A stretch of DNA of 42,666 bases from Leptofilum sp050292445. GTDB taxonomy: Bacteria; Chloroflexota; Anaerolineae; Promineifilales; Promineifilaceae. The position numbers were made by a program, and so were the translations under genes. The stretch lies in the NCBI GenBank assembly GCA_050292445.1, contig JBNKLQ010000011.1, positions 1-42,666 on the forward strand, in the 5' to 3' direction. This document shows positions 24,002-32,548 of the stretch, in pieces. Within the stretch, counting starts at the first letter, position 1. Every line of letters begins with the position of its first letter. Below the pieces are notes generated by a model. The model made no database searches and was not told the origin of the DNA. It was given only the letters and a program-made list of their open reading frames with translations.

Positions 24002-24991
24002 TCACAAATTCGCCTCAGTCCCCAAACCACGCGCAAGCGCATTTTCTAGGGCAATACGGCCGGAAATAGCATCCTGTACGGCCACACCGACCGATTTGAA
24101 GAAGGTGATTTGCTCTGGGCTGGTGCGGCCTGGCTTGAGCCCGGCGGCAATTTCGCCCATTTCGGCGTGAATGTGGGCTTCGCTGATGAGCCCGGCTTGC
24201 AGCGGGATGATCAGGTCGCCGGCTTCTTCCCAGGCGGCTTCGCGGGAATCGACCACAACCAGGGCGCGTTTGACCGTTTCGGCATCAATTTCCTGCATGG
24301 TGGGAGTGTAGGAACCCACGCCGTTGATGTGTGTGCCGGGAGAGAGGTCTTTGTTTTTGAAGACGGGCTTGCTGCTGGTGGTGGCTGCACAAATGATGTC
24401 TGCGCCGTGCACGGCCGTTTCCACATTGCTCATAATGCGAATCAGACCAGGAATAGAACCCTGGCCGCGCATCTCGCGGGCAAACGCGACGGCGTGTTCC
24501 TGGGTGGGACTGTAGACGCGCACCTCACGGATGTTGCGCACGGTGCAAACCGCTTCCAGTTGGGTGCGAGCCTGCACGCCGCTGCCCAAAATGGCCACCA
24601 CGCTGGCGTCTGACCTGGCCAGTAAGTCGGTGGCGGCACCAGCGCCCGCACCGGTGCGGATGGCGGTGAGCGTGCCGCCTTCCATTAAAGCCAGGGGGCG
24701 GCCCGTTTCGGCATCCAGCACGAGAACGGCCGCATAAATTGTAGGTTCATGCCGCTCGCTGTTTTGGGGGAAGACCGAGACAACTTTCACCGCCAGGTCA
24801 TTGCTCTGGCTCAGGTAAGCGGGCATCACGAGCGTCGTGCCCTGCTGCGGAGCCACATCGACCCGACCGCGCAGCGGCACCACTGCCTTGCCAGTAGAAA
24901 GCTGGGCAAAGGCTTGTTTCATGCCCTCAATGGCCTCGGCCATCGGCAGTGCCTGGCGAACATCGTTGGCCGAAAGAATACGCATTTTCAT
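24002..24991 (-). CDS. Ornithine cyclodeaminase / mu-crystallin family protein
   Basis: 329-residue NAD(P)-binding protein. The Rossmann motif VAILGSGVQARTQLEA lies near 133, preceded by ALMEGGTLTAIRTGAGAGAATDLL, a family signature with the substrate-binding Arg. ICAATTSSKPVF and GTHINGVGSYTP complete it. Members convert ornithine to proline or act as alanine dehydrogenase or imine reductases; the sequence does not decide between these. Its position at the end of a leftward amino-acid uptake operon, 113 bases after the second solute-binding gene but behind a hairpin, suggests a link with amino-acid catabolism. GGGGTGA about six bases upstream supports the ATG. Confidence 0.9.
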   Translation of the reverse strand: MKMRILSANDVRQALPMAEAIEGMKQAFAQLSTGKAVVPLRGRVDVAPQQGTTLVMPAYLSQSNDLAVKVVSVFPQNSERHEPTIYAAVLVLDAETGRPLALMEGGTLTAIRTGAGAGAATDLLARSDASVVAILGSGVQARTQLEAVCTVRNIREVRVYSPTQEHAVAFAREMRGQGSIPGLIRIMSNVETAVHGADIICAATTSSKPVFKNKDLSPGTHINGVGSYTPTMQEIDAETVKRALVVVDSREAAWEEAGDLIIPLQAGLISEAHIHAEMGEIAAGLKPGRTSPEQITFFKSVGVAVQDAISGRIALENALARGLGTEANL

Positions 24992-25012
24992 GAGATCACC
25001 CCTTCAAAAATG

Positions 25013-25066
25013 GGACGCTGATTTGCCTGATTTGCCTGATCAGGGTTATCAGGTAAATCAGCGTCC
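25013..25066. terminator. Hairpin built from 9-bp-period repeats
   Basis: GGACGCTGATTT (25013-25024) pairs perfectly with AAATCAGCGTCC (25055-25066), with further pairing inside. The left arm repeats ATTTGCCTG at 9-bp period. T residues flank both sides, so it can terminate the leftward liv operon before the cyclodeaminase gene. Confidence 0.7.
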
Positions 25067-25104
25067 TTTTAATTTTTATAGTTGTGGATTGAGTCGTGTG
25101 TCGT

Positions 25105-26328
25105 TTACTTAAATTGCCAGACGAGCGGTGGGGGCCAGGTGTTGTTGCTGAGAACGGCCGTATCCAATTCATACACCCCATACGCCGCTGCGCCACATTC
25201 ACCCGTTGCCGTACAGTTCAGCGTGCCCGTCAGCCCCTCCAGGCCGCTGGCCGCCAGATTGTCCCGTAAAGCGGAACGACCAATCACTAACAAGCCATTT
25301 TGCCCGACAAGCGCCGTCTTTTCCACAGCGGCGAACAGCAGCCGGACCGCATCGTAGGCATAAGCGGCCGTGGGTGAGGTAGGCGGCGTTGGGTAGCGGT
25401 TGACCCAGTCTGCCAGGAAGGCGTCGTAGGCGTCGCCAGCCAGTAACGGACCGGTAAGGGTCATGCCGTTGGCGGCTTCGCCTACCCGGTTGGCAAAACT
25501 GTTTGTCAACAAGCTGTCCTCGCCGACCAGCATGACCCCGTTCAGCCGACTGTTTTCAGCCAGACGACTGATGAGCAAATTGGCTTCATGTTCAAACAGT
25601 GCCAGATAGATAAGATCGGGCGGGTTGGCCGAAATTTCATCCAACGCGCCGGTTAGCTCGGTTTGGCTGACTTGCAAAATGCCCTGGTAGCTGACGATGC
25701 CGCCCAGTTCGGTAAACGTTTCAGTGAATTGTTGGGCCAGCAGGTTATTGTAGCTGGTTTCGTCCTGAAAAATGGCCACTTGCCGTGCTCCCACTTCTTC
25801 ATAGGCAAAATGGGCCGCCACAATAGCCTGGTGCAGATGGTTGGGCACGGTGCGAAAAAAGGCAAGTTCACGTTGGTCTGCGGTAAGGCTGGGCAGGGAG
25901 CTGGCGGGGGAAATTAGGAGCCAATCGTTGAGTCGCACGGCGGGTAGAACGGCCGTTGCCACATCGGAACAAGCCGGGCCGATGATGCCTACCAGTGTCA
26001 TATCAGCCGCCAAGGATTGAACCGATTGCCGTCCGATTTCGGCGTTGCAGGCAGAATCCAGAGCAACAAGCTCAATTTCGTGATCGAGCAGCTGGTCTCC
26101 CTGCGCCGTGATGGCCAGGGTAATCGCCTGTGAGAGTTCTTGCCCCCAAACGGCCGTATCTCCTGAAGTGGGCAACAACGTGGCAAACCGTAGGGGGGAA
26201 TTCGGCCGTACAATAACACATCCCAGCGGATCATCACAGTTGAGTGTATCTGTTCGGCAAGCCGCAGCTAATAAGACGATACCCAGATAGAAAATGACCA
26301 GGCTAAATCTTAAACGTCGGTTACTCAA
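25105..26328 (-). CDS. LivJ-like solute-binding lipoprotein, second copy
   Basis: 407-residue branched-chain amino acid-type binding protein (Peripla_BP_6). From the TTG at 26328 it starts MSNRRLRFSLVIFYLG, a lipoprotein signal ending at LLAAAC. This TTG overlaps the livF stop (ATTGAGTAA), so translation is probably coupled; the frame further upstream lies inside livF and has no lipoprotein start. After the lipobox come CDDPLGCV and near the C-terminus TLNCTATGECG, two Cys pairs shared in position with the first LivJ-like protein. The core LRFATLLPTSGDTAVWGQEL and GIIGPACSDVATAV is typical. It may give the shared permease a second specificity. Confidence 0.88.
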   Translation of the reverse strand: MSNRRLRFSLVIFYLGIVLLAAACRTDTLNCDDPLGCVIVRPNSPLRFATLLPTSGDTAVWGQELSQAITLAITAQGDQLLDHEIELVALDSACNAEIGRQSVQSLAADMTLVGIIGPACSDVATAVLPAVRLNDWLLISPASSLPSLTADQRELAFFRTVPNHLHQAIVAAHFAYEEVGARQVAIFQDETSYNNLLAQQFTETFTELGGIVSYQGILQVSQTELTGALDEISANPPDLIYLALFEHEANLLISRLAENSRLNGVMLVGEDSLLTNSFANRVGEAANGMTLTGPLLAGDAYDAFLADWVNRYPTPPTSPTAAYAYDAVRLLFAAVEKTALVGQNGLLVIGRSALRDNLAASGLEGLTGTLNCTATGECGAAAYGVYELDTAVLSNNTWPPPLVWQFK

Positions 26329-27034
26329 TGCCCAGATACGCTTTTTGCACCGTGGGGTCTTTTTGCAGCACATCCGCTTTGTCTGTGAGCACAATCTGGC
26401 CAGTTTGTAAGACATATCCCCGGTTGGCTACCTGTAAAGCCATGTGGGCATTCTGCTCCACCAGCAAAATCGTCATGCCTTCCTGGTTGATGGTTTGAAT
26501 CGCTTCAAAAATCACATCAACCAAAACGGGAGCCAGCCCCATCGAGGGTTCATCCATCAGCAGCAGGCGTGGCTTAATCATAAGCGCGCGGGTGACAGCC
26601 AACATTTGCTGCTCGCCACCGGACAGCGTACCGGCCAGCTGGGTGCGTCGTTCGCCAAGGCGGGGGAACATCTCATACGATTTTTCAATGTCTGCTTTAA
26701 TGCCTGCTTTGTCGTTGCGATGGAAGGCTCCCATCTCCAGGTTTTCTTCTACAGTGAGTTTGGCAAAAACGCCTCGTCCCTCTGGCACCATAGCAATGCC
26801 TTTAGAAACCCAGGCGTGGGCGGGATGCCGCGACACATCTTCCCCATCGAACATGACATGGCCGCCGCGTGGCGGCATCAGGCCGCTGATGGTGCGCAGG
26901 GTGGTGGTTTTGCCTGCGCCATTTCCCCCAATGAGGGTGACGATTTCACCATCTTCTACCGTGAGGCTGACACCTTTGAGGGCATGGATGTTACCGTAAT
27001 AGGCATGAACGTCGTTTACTTCAAGTAATGGCAT
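26321..27034 (-). CDS. livF: Branched-chain amino acid ABC transporter ATPase LivF
   Basis: 237-residue cytoplasmic ATP-binding subunit. Walker A is GGNGAGKTTT, signature LSGGEQQMLAV, Walker B LLLMDEPSMGLAP, with the switch His absent in the usual LivF manner (VEQNAHMAL). Size and IHALKGVSLTVEDGEIV are typical of LivF rather than LivG. It lies 13 bases after livG and overlaps the next solute-binding gene by eight bases. Confidence 0.96.
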   Translation of the reverse strand: MPLLEVNDVHAYYGNIHALKGVSLTVEDGEIVTLIGGNGAGKTTTLRTISGLMPPRGGHVMFDGEDVSRHPAHAWVSKGIAMVPEGRGVFAKLTVEENLEMGAFHRNDKAGIKADIEKSYEMFPRLGERRTQLAGTLSGGEQQMLAVTRALMIKPRLLLMDEPSMGLAPVLVDVIFEAIQTINQEGMTILLVEQNAHMALQVANRGYVLQTGQIVLTDKADVLQKDPTVQKAYLGIE

Positions 27035-27047
27035 GATTTTTTCTCGT

Positions 27048-27851
27048 TTAAGCCTGTGCTTTTTTGGCGGTTAATGAGGCCGTGGCCCCTTTACCCAAAT
27101 AAGCTTCGATGACGACAGGATCGCTTTGAATTTCGTGAGGAAGTCCTTCAGCAATTTTACGGCCGTAATCCAGCACCGTCACTTTTTCTGAAATCCCCAT
27201 TACCACCCGCATGTCGTGTTCAATCATCAGCACGGTGATTTCCAGCTCGTCTCGCAGTCGCTTGATGAAGGCGGTGGTTTCGGCCGTTTCGCGCGGGTTC
27301 ATCCCGGCGGTTGGCTCATCCAAAAGCAACAGCTTGGGACGTGCCCCCAGGGCACGGGCAATTTCCAGGCGGCGCTGGTCGCCGTAAGGTAGATTTTTAG
27401 CCAGCGAATCGCCCATCCCCTTTAGGCCAACAAATTCAAGCAGCTCTTGTGCCCGCCGTTCCGTCTCTTCCTCTTCGCGGCGCACGCTGGGCAGGCCAAG
27501 CAGCGCGCCAATCCAGGTGGATTTAAGATGCGGCTCTTGCCCAACCATAATGTTTTCCAGCACGGTCATGTTGTTGAACAGGCGGATGTTTTGGAAGGTG
27601 CGTGAGATGCCCATTTGGGTCAGCTCATACGATTCGAGACCAATCACCGATTCGCCGTTGAAATCCAGCCGACCTTCATCAATCTGGTAAAAACCGGTCA
27701 GGCAGTTAAAAAAGGTGGTTTTACCCGCGCCATTTGGCCCGATGATGCTGGCGATCATGCCGCGTGGCAGAACATAGTCAAAGTGGTCGGTGGCCAACAG
27801 ACCACCAAATCGTTTGACAACCTGGTCGGCTTCTAAAATGTAATCGCTCAT
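27048..27851 (-). CDS. livG: Branched-chain amino acid ABC transporter ATPase LivG
   Basis: 267-residue ATP-binding subunit. Walker A GPNGAGKTTFFN, the ABC signature reads LPYGDQRRLEIARAL, Walker B LLLLDEPTAGMNPRE, switch MIEHDMRVVMGIS. The longer insertion NIRLFNNMTVLENIMVG and the C-terminal EIQSDPVVIEAYLG are LivG hallmarks. ATG 27851 is chosen because AGGTG lies six bases before it; an in-frame GTG at 27860 immediately follows the livM stop and overlaps that site. Confidence 0.96.
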   Translation of the reverse strand: MSDYILEADQVVKRFGGLLATDHFDYVLPRGMIASIIGPNGAGKTTFFNCLTGFYQIDEGRLDFNGESVIGLESYELTQMGISRTFQNIRLFNNMTVLENIMVGQEPHLKSTWIGALLGLPSVRREEEETERRAQELLEFVGLKGMGDSLAKNLPYGDQRRLEIARALGARPKLLLLDEPTAGMNPRETAETTAFIKRLRDELEITVLMIEHDMRVVMGISEKVTVLDYGRKIAEGLPHEIQSDPVVIEAYLGKGATASLTAKKAQA

Positions 27852-27860
27852 TGTATTCAC

Positions 27861-29645
27861 CTATGTTTTGGCAGTGACGGGAACGGCCGTTTCATCCTCT
27901 CCGTCCCTATGAATTTCGCGTCGATGGACTTCAGAAGGCCACAACCCCTCAGGTCGTACCAACATCATCACAATCAGAGCAATGCCGTAGAGTAGCAGGC
28001 GAAATTCAGCAAATTCAGTTAACAACTGCGGAATGCCTACCAGGAAAAACGCCCCCACAATGACGCCCGGAATACTGCCCAAGCCACCGACAATAATCAG
28101 GCTCAACACATTGATCGATATCAGCAGTTCAAAGCTGGTGGGGAAGATGGAGCCGAGCTTGGCGGCAAAAATTGCCCCGGCCAAGCCGCCAGACGCCGCG
28201 CTCAGCGTAAAGGCCAGCACCTTGGCATTGGTGGTATTAATGCCCATCGCGGCAGCCACATCCTCATCTTCACGAATTGCCATCCAGCGCCGCCCCGTGC
28301 GGGAATTGTTCAGCCGTCGGGAAACAAACAACATGAGCAGTGAGGCCAAAATGAATAAGTAATATAGCTGTGGCGGGTTGCCAAAAACAATCTGACCGGC
28401 ATCGTTTGTGGCCAAGATGCCCAATTCAAACCGCCCCAAAAAATTGTTAATGGGGTTCAGAACATAGCCTAAGACCTGAGCAATAAAGCCTTCGATTTGG
28501 GCAGGCGGAATTTGCAGGATGCCTTGCGCCCCGCCGATAAACGATTTTAGGGCATCAGAGCGCGCCAGCACGCGGATAATTTCACCAAAGCCCAGCGTGG
28601 CAATCGCCAGGTAATCGCCGCGCATCTTCAAAACGGGCAGCGCCAGGAAAAAGCCGGTAAACATGGCGGCCACAATACAGACAGGTACCGCCAACCAAAA
28701 AGAGACGGGTTCGCTTAGGCCAAAGCCGCTGTTGGAAGTCAGTAACGCCATAATGTAAGCGCCCACGGCAAAGTTGGTCACGTACCCCAGGTCCAGCAGC
28801 CCGGCCAGACCAATGGCAATGTTGAGCCCCAATCCCATCAGGATGAACCGCCCGACTTCATTGACGATTTCGCTAAGGTAGACGCCCAACAACGAGGGCA
28901 AAATGAGCAAAAAGATAACGAGCAGCGAGATGCTGACCCGCCGCGAATTTTTCTGCTGGTTGGGGGTCAGATTTTTGCGCAGAGATTGGTAACGGTCTTG
29001 CCCTCCTTGCTGCCACCAGAAGAAAACGGCCGTTAACAGCACAAACAACACCACAAAAGGGATTGGCTGCAACCCGGTGCTGCCAAACAACTTACGCAGC
29101 GTAGCTGAGCTCAGGCGGGGACGCAAGATGCCAATTAAAATGTCAGACATCACGCCACTGCCAATCGTCCAGGCCAGGCTCGTGCTAATCGGCCGTCGGA
29201 AGCGGCTAGGCAGCAAGGCAAGCCCAACGCCCACAAGCCCTAAAACGCCAAAGATCAACACTAACAAAAGGCTACCCACCATGACATTCTCATTGTTCAA
29301 CGTCAACAAGTTGATCAGATCTGGCTTTACATTAATAAACGAATCTCGAATGTTCTCCCAGGCAAGCGTGAGCAAAAGAAGCAAAAAGGTAGGCATGCCC
29401 GATAAAATGCCAGCAAACCCACCGTGTAATAGCTTGCCGCCCAATGAGCTGTCGTTAAGCCTGGACGATACCAAAAAACCGGCAACCAAAGGCATACCAA
29501 ACAGCAGCAGCTCTCCTAACGTTAACAAATCAGTGATCACGAAACGCTGGTTAAAGGCATCAATAATTCCAATCATGCTGAGGCTCAAGGCAATGCCCCC
29601 AACAATCAGCCCCATGTTTATGGTTTTACGCAATTGCTCATTCAT
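27861..29645 (-). CDS. livM: Branched-chain amino acid ABC transporter permease LivM
   Basis: 594-residue integral membrane subunit, about 200 residues longer than a standard LivM. The C-terminal half carries the family core (GLNIAIGLAGLLDLGYV, MRGDYLAIATLGFGEI, GRRWMAIREDEDVAAAMGI, GGLGSIPGVIVGAFF). The N-terminal ~230 residues contribute about six additional hydrophobic segments with no recognisable domain. This extra membrane region is unusual but appears in some multi-gene clusters of this phylum. Its ATG overlaps the livH stop by one base (TAATG), indicating coupled translation. Confidence 0.93.
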   Translation of the reverse strand: MNEQLRKTINMGLIVGGIALSLSMIGIIDAFNQRFVITDLLTLGELLLFGMPLVAGFLVSSRLNDSSLGGKLLHGGFAGILSGMPTFLLLLLTLAWENIRDSFINVKPDLINLLTLNNENVMVGSLLLVLIFGVLGLVGVGLALLPSRFRRPISTSLAWTIGSGVMSDILIGILRPRLSSATLRKLFGSTGLQPIPFVVLFVLLTAVFFWWQQGGQDRYQSLRKNLTPNQQKNSRRVSISLLVIFLLILPSLLGVYLSEIVNEVGRFILMGLGLNIAIGLAGLLDLGYVTNFAVGAYIMALLTSNSGFGLSEPVSFWLAVPVCIVAAMFTGFFLALPVLKMRGDYLAIATLGFGEIIRVLARSDALKSFIGGAQGILQIPPAQIEGFIAQVLGYVLNPINNFLGRFELGILATNDAGQIVFGNPPQLYYLFILASLLMLFVSRRLNNSRTGRRWMAIREDEDVAAAMGINTTNAKVLAFTLSAASGGLAGAIFAAKLGSIFPTSFELLISINVLSLIIVGGLGSIPGVIVGAFFLVGIPQLLTEFAEFRLLLYGIALIVMMLVRPEGLWPSEVHRREIHRDGEDETAVPVTAKT

Positions 29646-30703
29646 TATGCTTTCTTCTCCGCTAACCGTTCCCCAATAATGCCTTGCGGACGGAAGATAA
29701 GAACCAAAACCAGCATCGTGAAGGCAATAACATCTTTTAATTGATGCGGCCCAGCTACGCCCAATCCCTCAAGGAACAGTGGGGGGCCAATTGCCTCGAT
29801 TACCCCCAAGAATAATCCGCCCAAGGCTGCACCAGGAATGCTGCCAATGCCACCTAACACAGCGGCCGTAAACGCTTTGATACCGGGAATAAACCCCATA
29901 ATAAAATTCAGCTGCCGGAAAACAATAGAATACAGAACCCCAGCCACCCCGGCCATCGATGCCCCAACCATAAAAGTAATGGTAATGGTGCGGTTTACGT
30001 CAATACCCATCAGCGTAGCGGCGTCTTTATTTTCTGCTACTGCCCGGATAGCGCGGCCCGTTTTCGTACGCTGTACAAACTGCTGCAAACCAAACATGAC
30101 AACCAGTGAGGTTAAAATCACGGCAATATCTGCTTTTTGGAAGTCCAGCCCTAAAAATTCTACTTTGCCCACAAACATGGAAAATTCAGGGAAAGGAATA
30201 AGCGAGGAGCCGTAAAGGCCGCGAAAATAATATTGCCAGAAAAACGAAGCACCAATGGCGGTGATCAAGGGGACCAATCGTGGGGCACTGCGCAGGGGTC
30301 GGTAAGCAATGCGTTCCGTTAAAACCGCCACCAAGACTGATGTCATAATTGCGCTAAGGAATATTGCCAACAGACACAGCCAGGGGTACTGTTCGGTTAG
30401 GCCAGCGTTCTCTAACGGCAAGGCTACTAAGATAGTAGAGGTCATTGCCCCTGACATAAAAAATTCGCCGTGGGCAAAGTTAATCATAAACAGCACACCA
30501 TAAACCATGGTGTACCCCAAGGCAATAAGAGCATACAGACTACCCTGCGACAAGCCGGAGACAAAGAAATCCAACCAATCAGAAATCGAATAATCATTGC
30601 CGACGCCGAGGATAAATTTGCCAATCATGCCCCAGAGCACAATGCCAATAATGCCAATCCGAATAAGCCAAAGAACGAGATCGATATAGTTAAATCGTCG
30701 CAA
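29645..30703 (-). CDS. livH: Branched-chain amino acid ABC transporter permease LivH
   Basis: 352-residue integral membrane subunit with about eight to nine hydrophobic segments. Family blocks: GLSQGSLYALIALGYTMVYGV, MINFAHGEFFMSGA, TGRAIRAVAENKDAATLMGI (the ATPase-coupling loop) and KAFTAAVLGGIGSIPGAALGG. No ATG precedes the conserved part. A TTG at 30703 has AAGAAGGGG eight bases upstream and is chosen over another TTG at 30733 next to the hairpin. It begins the HMGF core after a structured gap following livJ. Confidence 0.92.
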   Translation of the reverse strand: MRRFNYIDLVLWLIRIGIIGIVLWGMIGKFILGVGNDYSISDWLDFFVSGLSQGSLYALIALGYTMVYGVLFMINFAHGEFFMSGAMTSTILVALPLENAGLTEQYPWLCLLAIFLSAIMTSVLVAVLTERIAYRPLRSAPRLVPLITAIGASFFWQYYFRGLYGSSLIPFPEFSMFVGKVEFLGLDFQKADIAVILTSLVVMFGLQQFVQRTKTGRAIRAVAENKDAATLMGIDVNRTITITFMVGASMAGVAGVLYSIVFRQLNFIMGFIPGIKAFTAAVLGGIGSIPGAALGGLFLGVIEAIGPPLFLEGLGVAGPHQLKDVIAFTMLVLVLIFRPQGIIGERLAEKKA

Positions 30704-30733
30704 GATTGTGTCCCCTTCTTCCTCAGGTAACAA

Positions 30734-30761
30734 ACAGCCTGTGAATCACTTCACAGGCTGT
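30734..30761 (-). promoter_or_regulatory. Perfect hairpin just upstream of livH
   Basis: ACAGCCTGTGAA (30734-30745), a four-base loop and TTCACAGGCTGT (30750-30761) form a 12-bp perfect stem. On the - strand it is followed by TTGTTACC. It may attenuate read-through from livJ or protect the livHMGF mRNA end. Confidence 0.65.
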
Positions 30762-30834
30762 CTAGAACGTTACACATTACAATTTACAAATCATCACCTG
30801 ACATGTTCATCATCATGTCTGTTAGTTATGACGT

Positions 30835-30876
30835 TGAATGAGGCCCAGCTTCCACAAAAAAGCTGGGCCTCATTCA
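30835..30876 (-). terminator. Long hairpin after livJ
   Basis: TGAATGAGGCCCAGCTT (30835-30851) pairs perfectly with AAGCTGGGCCTCATTCA (30860-30876), a 17-bp stem. No T-run follows on the coding strand, so it is more likely a 3' stabilising or partial-termination structure, as often found after abundant solute-binding-protein genes. Confidence 0.7.
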
Positions 30877-30883
30877 TATAGCA

Positions 30884-32191
30884 TTATTCGTTCTCGTAGT
30901 TCCAGACTGCAACAAAGGAGCCATCTTGAACCTGGCTCACAGCGATTTTTGGATCGGCACAGTCGCCGTTTTCGTCACAGGTGATCGTCCCGGTGATACC
31001 TTCCATGCCGCTGGTGGAGCCAAGTTCGTCCAGCAGTGCCTGACGGCCGATTAACATCGAACCATCATCGCCCACCTGAGCGACAGCGGCGATTGCGTTC
31101 AGCAGCATGTTGGTAGCATCGTAAGCGTGGGCATGGAAGGGAGCGGTTGGCTCTGTCCCATACTCAGCCTGATAGGTTTCCAGGAAGGTGGCGTAGATGT
31201 CGTTGCCGAAGCCCAAATCTGGCCCGGAAACGTACATGCCTTCCGCTGCATCACCAGAAGCATCGGTGAAGTCTGGGGACTGTACACCGTCGGCTGCCGC
31301 CAAAACGACGCCTTCCAGACCATCAATTTCTTTGGCCGTCTTGGTGATCAGGGAACCCAACGGAATAAACACGGGATAGTAAATCAGTTCCGGCCCGGCA
31401 GCCGCAATTGTTGTCAACAATGGTTCAACATTGGTGGCATCGGCTGCTTCTGCTTCAAAGGCAACAATCTCGCCGCCCAATTCGACGAAGGAATCACGGA
31501 AAACAGAGGCCAAACCTTCAGTGTAGGGGTCACCATCATGAATCGCGGCCGCTTTTGTCAGACCCAGTTCGTTGTAAACGTACTCAGCCATTGCCCGACC
31601 TTGAATTTTGTCGTTGTGGGCGGTGCGGAAGTAGCAGGATTGACGGGAGCCAGGATCTGTAAGACCAGGAGCTGTGTTGGAGGGGGAGATCATAGCGATG
31701 CCTTCAGCACAGACGATCTGGGACATGGGAACACCAGCACCGGAACAGCTCGTGCCGATAACGCCTACAATCGAGGGGTCAGAAGCAATCTTTTGCCCAG
31801 CAGCCTGGCCGCCTTCAGCATTACAACCTTCATCTTCAGCTTGCAGTTCAATGGTGTGTCCATCAATTTCGCCACGGTCGGCGATGGCAATCTCTACGCC
31901 ATACTGGGAATCCAGGCCGAGAGATTCATTGGGGCCTGTAATAACCAGGGCAGAGGCCACACGGATGGGATCGCCAGAGGCAATCTCGACACAGCCAATG
32001 GCGTCGTCGCAAACCAACTCGTCCATGGCTTCTTCGTCCATGGCCTCTTCTTCGTCCATGGCTTCTTCTGTGTCAGCGGCGGTGGTGTCGCCCTCTTCAG
32101 CTTCGGGTTCGGTGTCACCACTGCCGCCACAGGCCACCAGGGCCAGGGCCAACAACAACATCAATAAGGTTAACCAACTCATACGTTTCAT
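30884..32191 (-). CDS. livJ: Branched-chain amino acid-type solute-binding lipoprotein (LivJ-like)
   Basis: 435-residue lipoprotein that should capture substrate for LivHMGF. MKRMSWLTLLMLLLALALVAC is the lipoprotein signal with lipobox Cys22. A very acidic linker with near-repeats of EEAMDE follows (about 25-58). Then come CDDAIGCVEIASGDPIRVAS and the Peripla_BP_6 fold, with GVIGTSCSGAGVPMSQIV and FHAHAYDATNMLLNAI. A second Cys pair (TITCDENGDC) lies near the C-terminus. ATG 32191 has AGGAGG at eight bases; the frame upstream has no site. It heads the liv operon. Confidence 0.94.
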   Translation of the reverse strand: MKRMSWLTLLMLLLALALVACGGSGDTEPEAEEGDTTAADTEEAMDEEEAMDEEAMDELVCDDAIGCVEIASGDPIRVASALVITGPNESLGLDSQYGVEIAIADRGEIDGHTIELQAEDEGCNAEGGQAAGQKIASDPSIVGVIGTSCSGAGVPMSQIVCAEGIAMISPSNTAPGLTDPGSRQSCYFRTAHNDKIQGRAMAEYVYNELGLTKAAAIHDGDPYTEGLASVFRDSFVELGGEIVAFEAEAADATNVEPLLTTIAAAGPELIYYPVFIPLGSLITKTAKEIDGLEGVVLAAADGVQSPDFTDASGDAAEGMYVSGPDLGFGNDIYATFLETYQAEYGTEPTAPFHAHAYDATNMLLNAIAAVAQVGDDGSMLIGRQALLDELGSTSGMEGITGTITCDENGDCADPKIAVSQVQDGSFVAVWNYENE

Positions 32192-32548
32192 GTAATTCTC
32201 CTCCTTACGGAAAATTAAGGGTTTTGTGCTGCTTGCCTTTTGCTTGTATCTGGCTGTGATCAACTGTATCTCACCTGAATAAAGTTTTATTGGCAAACAG
32301 CCACTTGAACAACAGATACATCTAACGCAAACCAGTTGCGCTTTAAACAAATATTGTGGTGAGAACCTGTTTCGGCTCTAATTTTGGCTGATTATTGGGC
32401 AACTATCACCTCCTCTTCCAACACAAGCGTGGTGATATTACACATAAACGAGTTCAGTGGTTCAAAATTCTATTGGCATTATGGGTTATTGTCAACTTTG
32501 CTATCTGCCAATCGTTTGTTTTTGTTTTTGTGCTTGCTAAAAAGGCGG
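32192..32548. other. 357-base gap between livJ and phoU
   Basis: This is the upstream region of livJ (leftward) and the downstream region of phoU. It holds the livJ ribosome site and a 7-bp inverted repeat TATCACC (32404-32410)/GGTGATA (32430-32436). The most promoter-like match on the - strand is a weak TTGTTC-N17-TAAAAC near 32300. No gene is evident. Confidence 0.5.

Noticed and set aside
20876..24410. Gap of 3.5 kb without ACGGCCGT, as proof that the 21-24 kb island is foreign
   Set aside because: A longer gap without the word occurs over ordinary liv genes (about 29033-33400). The gap agrees with transfer but is not evidence by itself.
24062..24440. Frameshift in the ornithine cyclodeaminase family gene
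   Set aside because: The frame is open through all family motifs with normal length; apparent alternative frames are shadows.
31127..32167. Long open frame on the + strand opposite livJ
   Set aside because: It is antisense to a clear lipoprotein gene, has compositionally odd Gly/Phe-rich sequence and no ribosome site.
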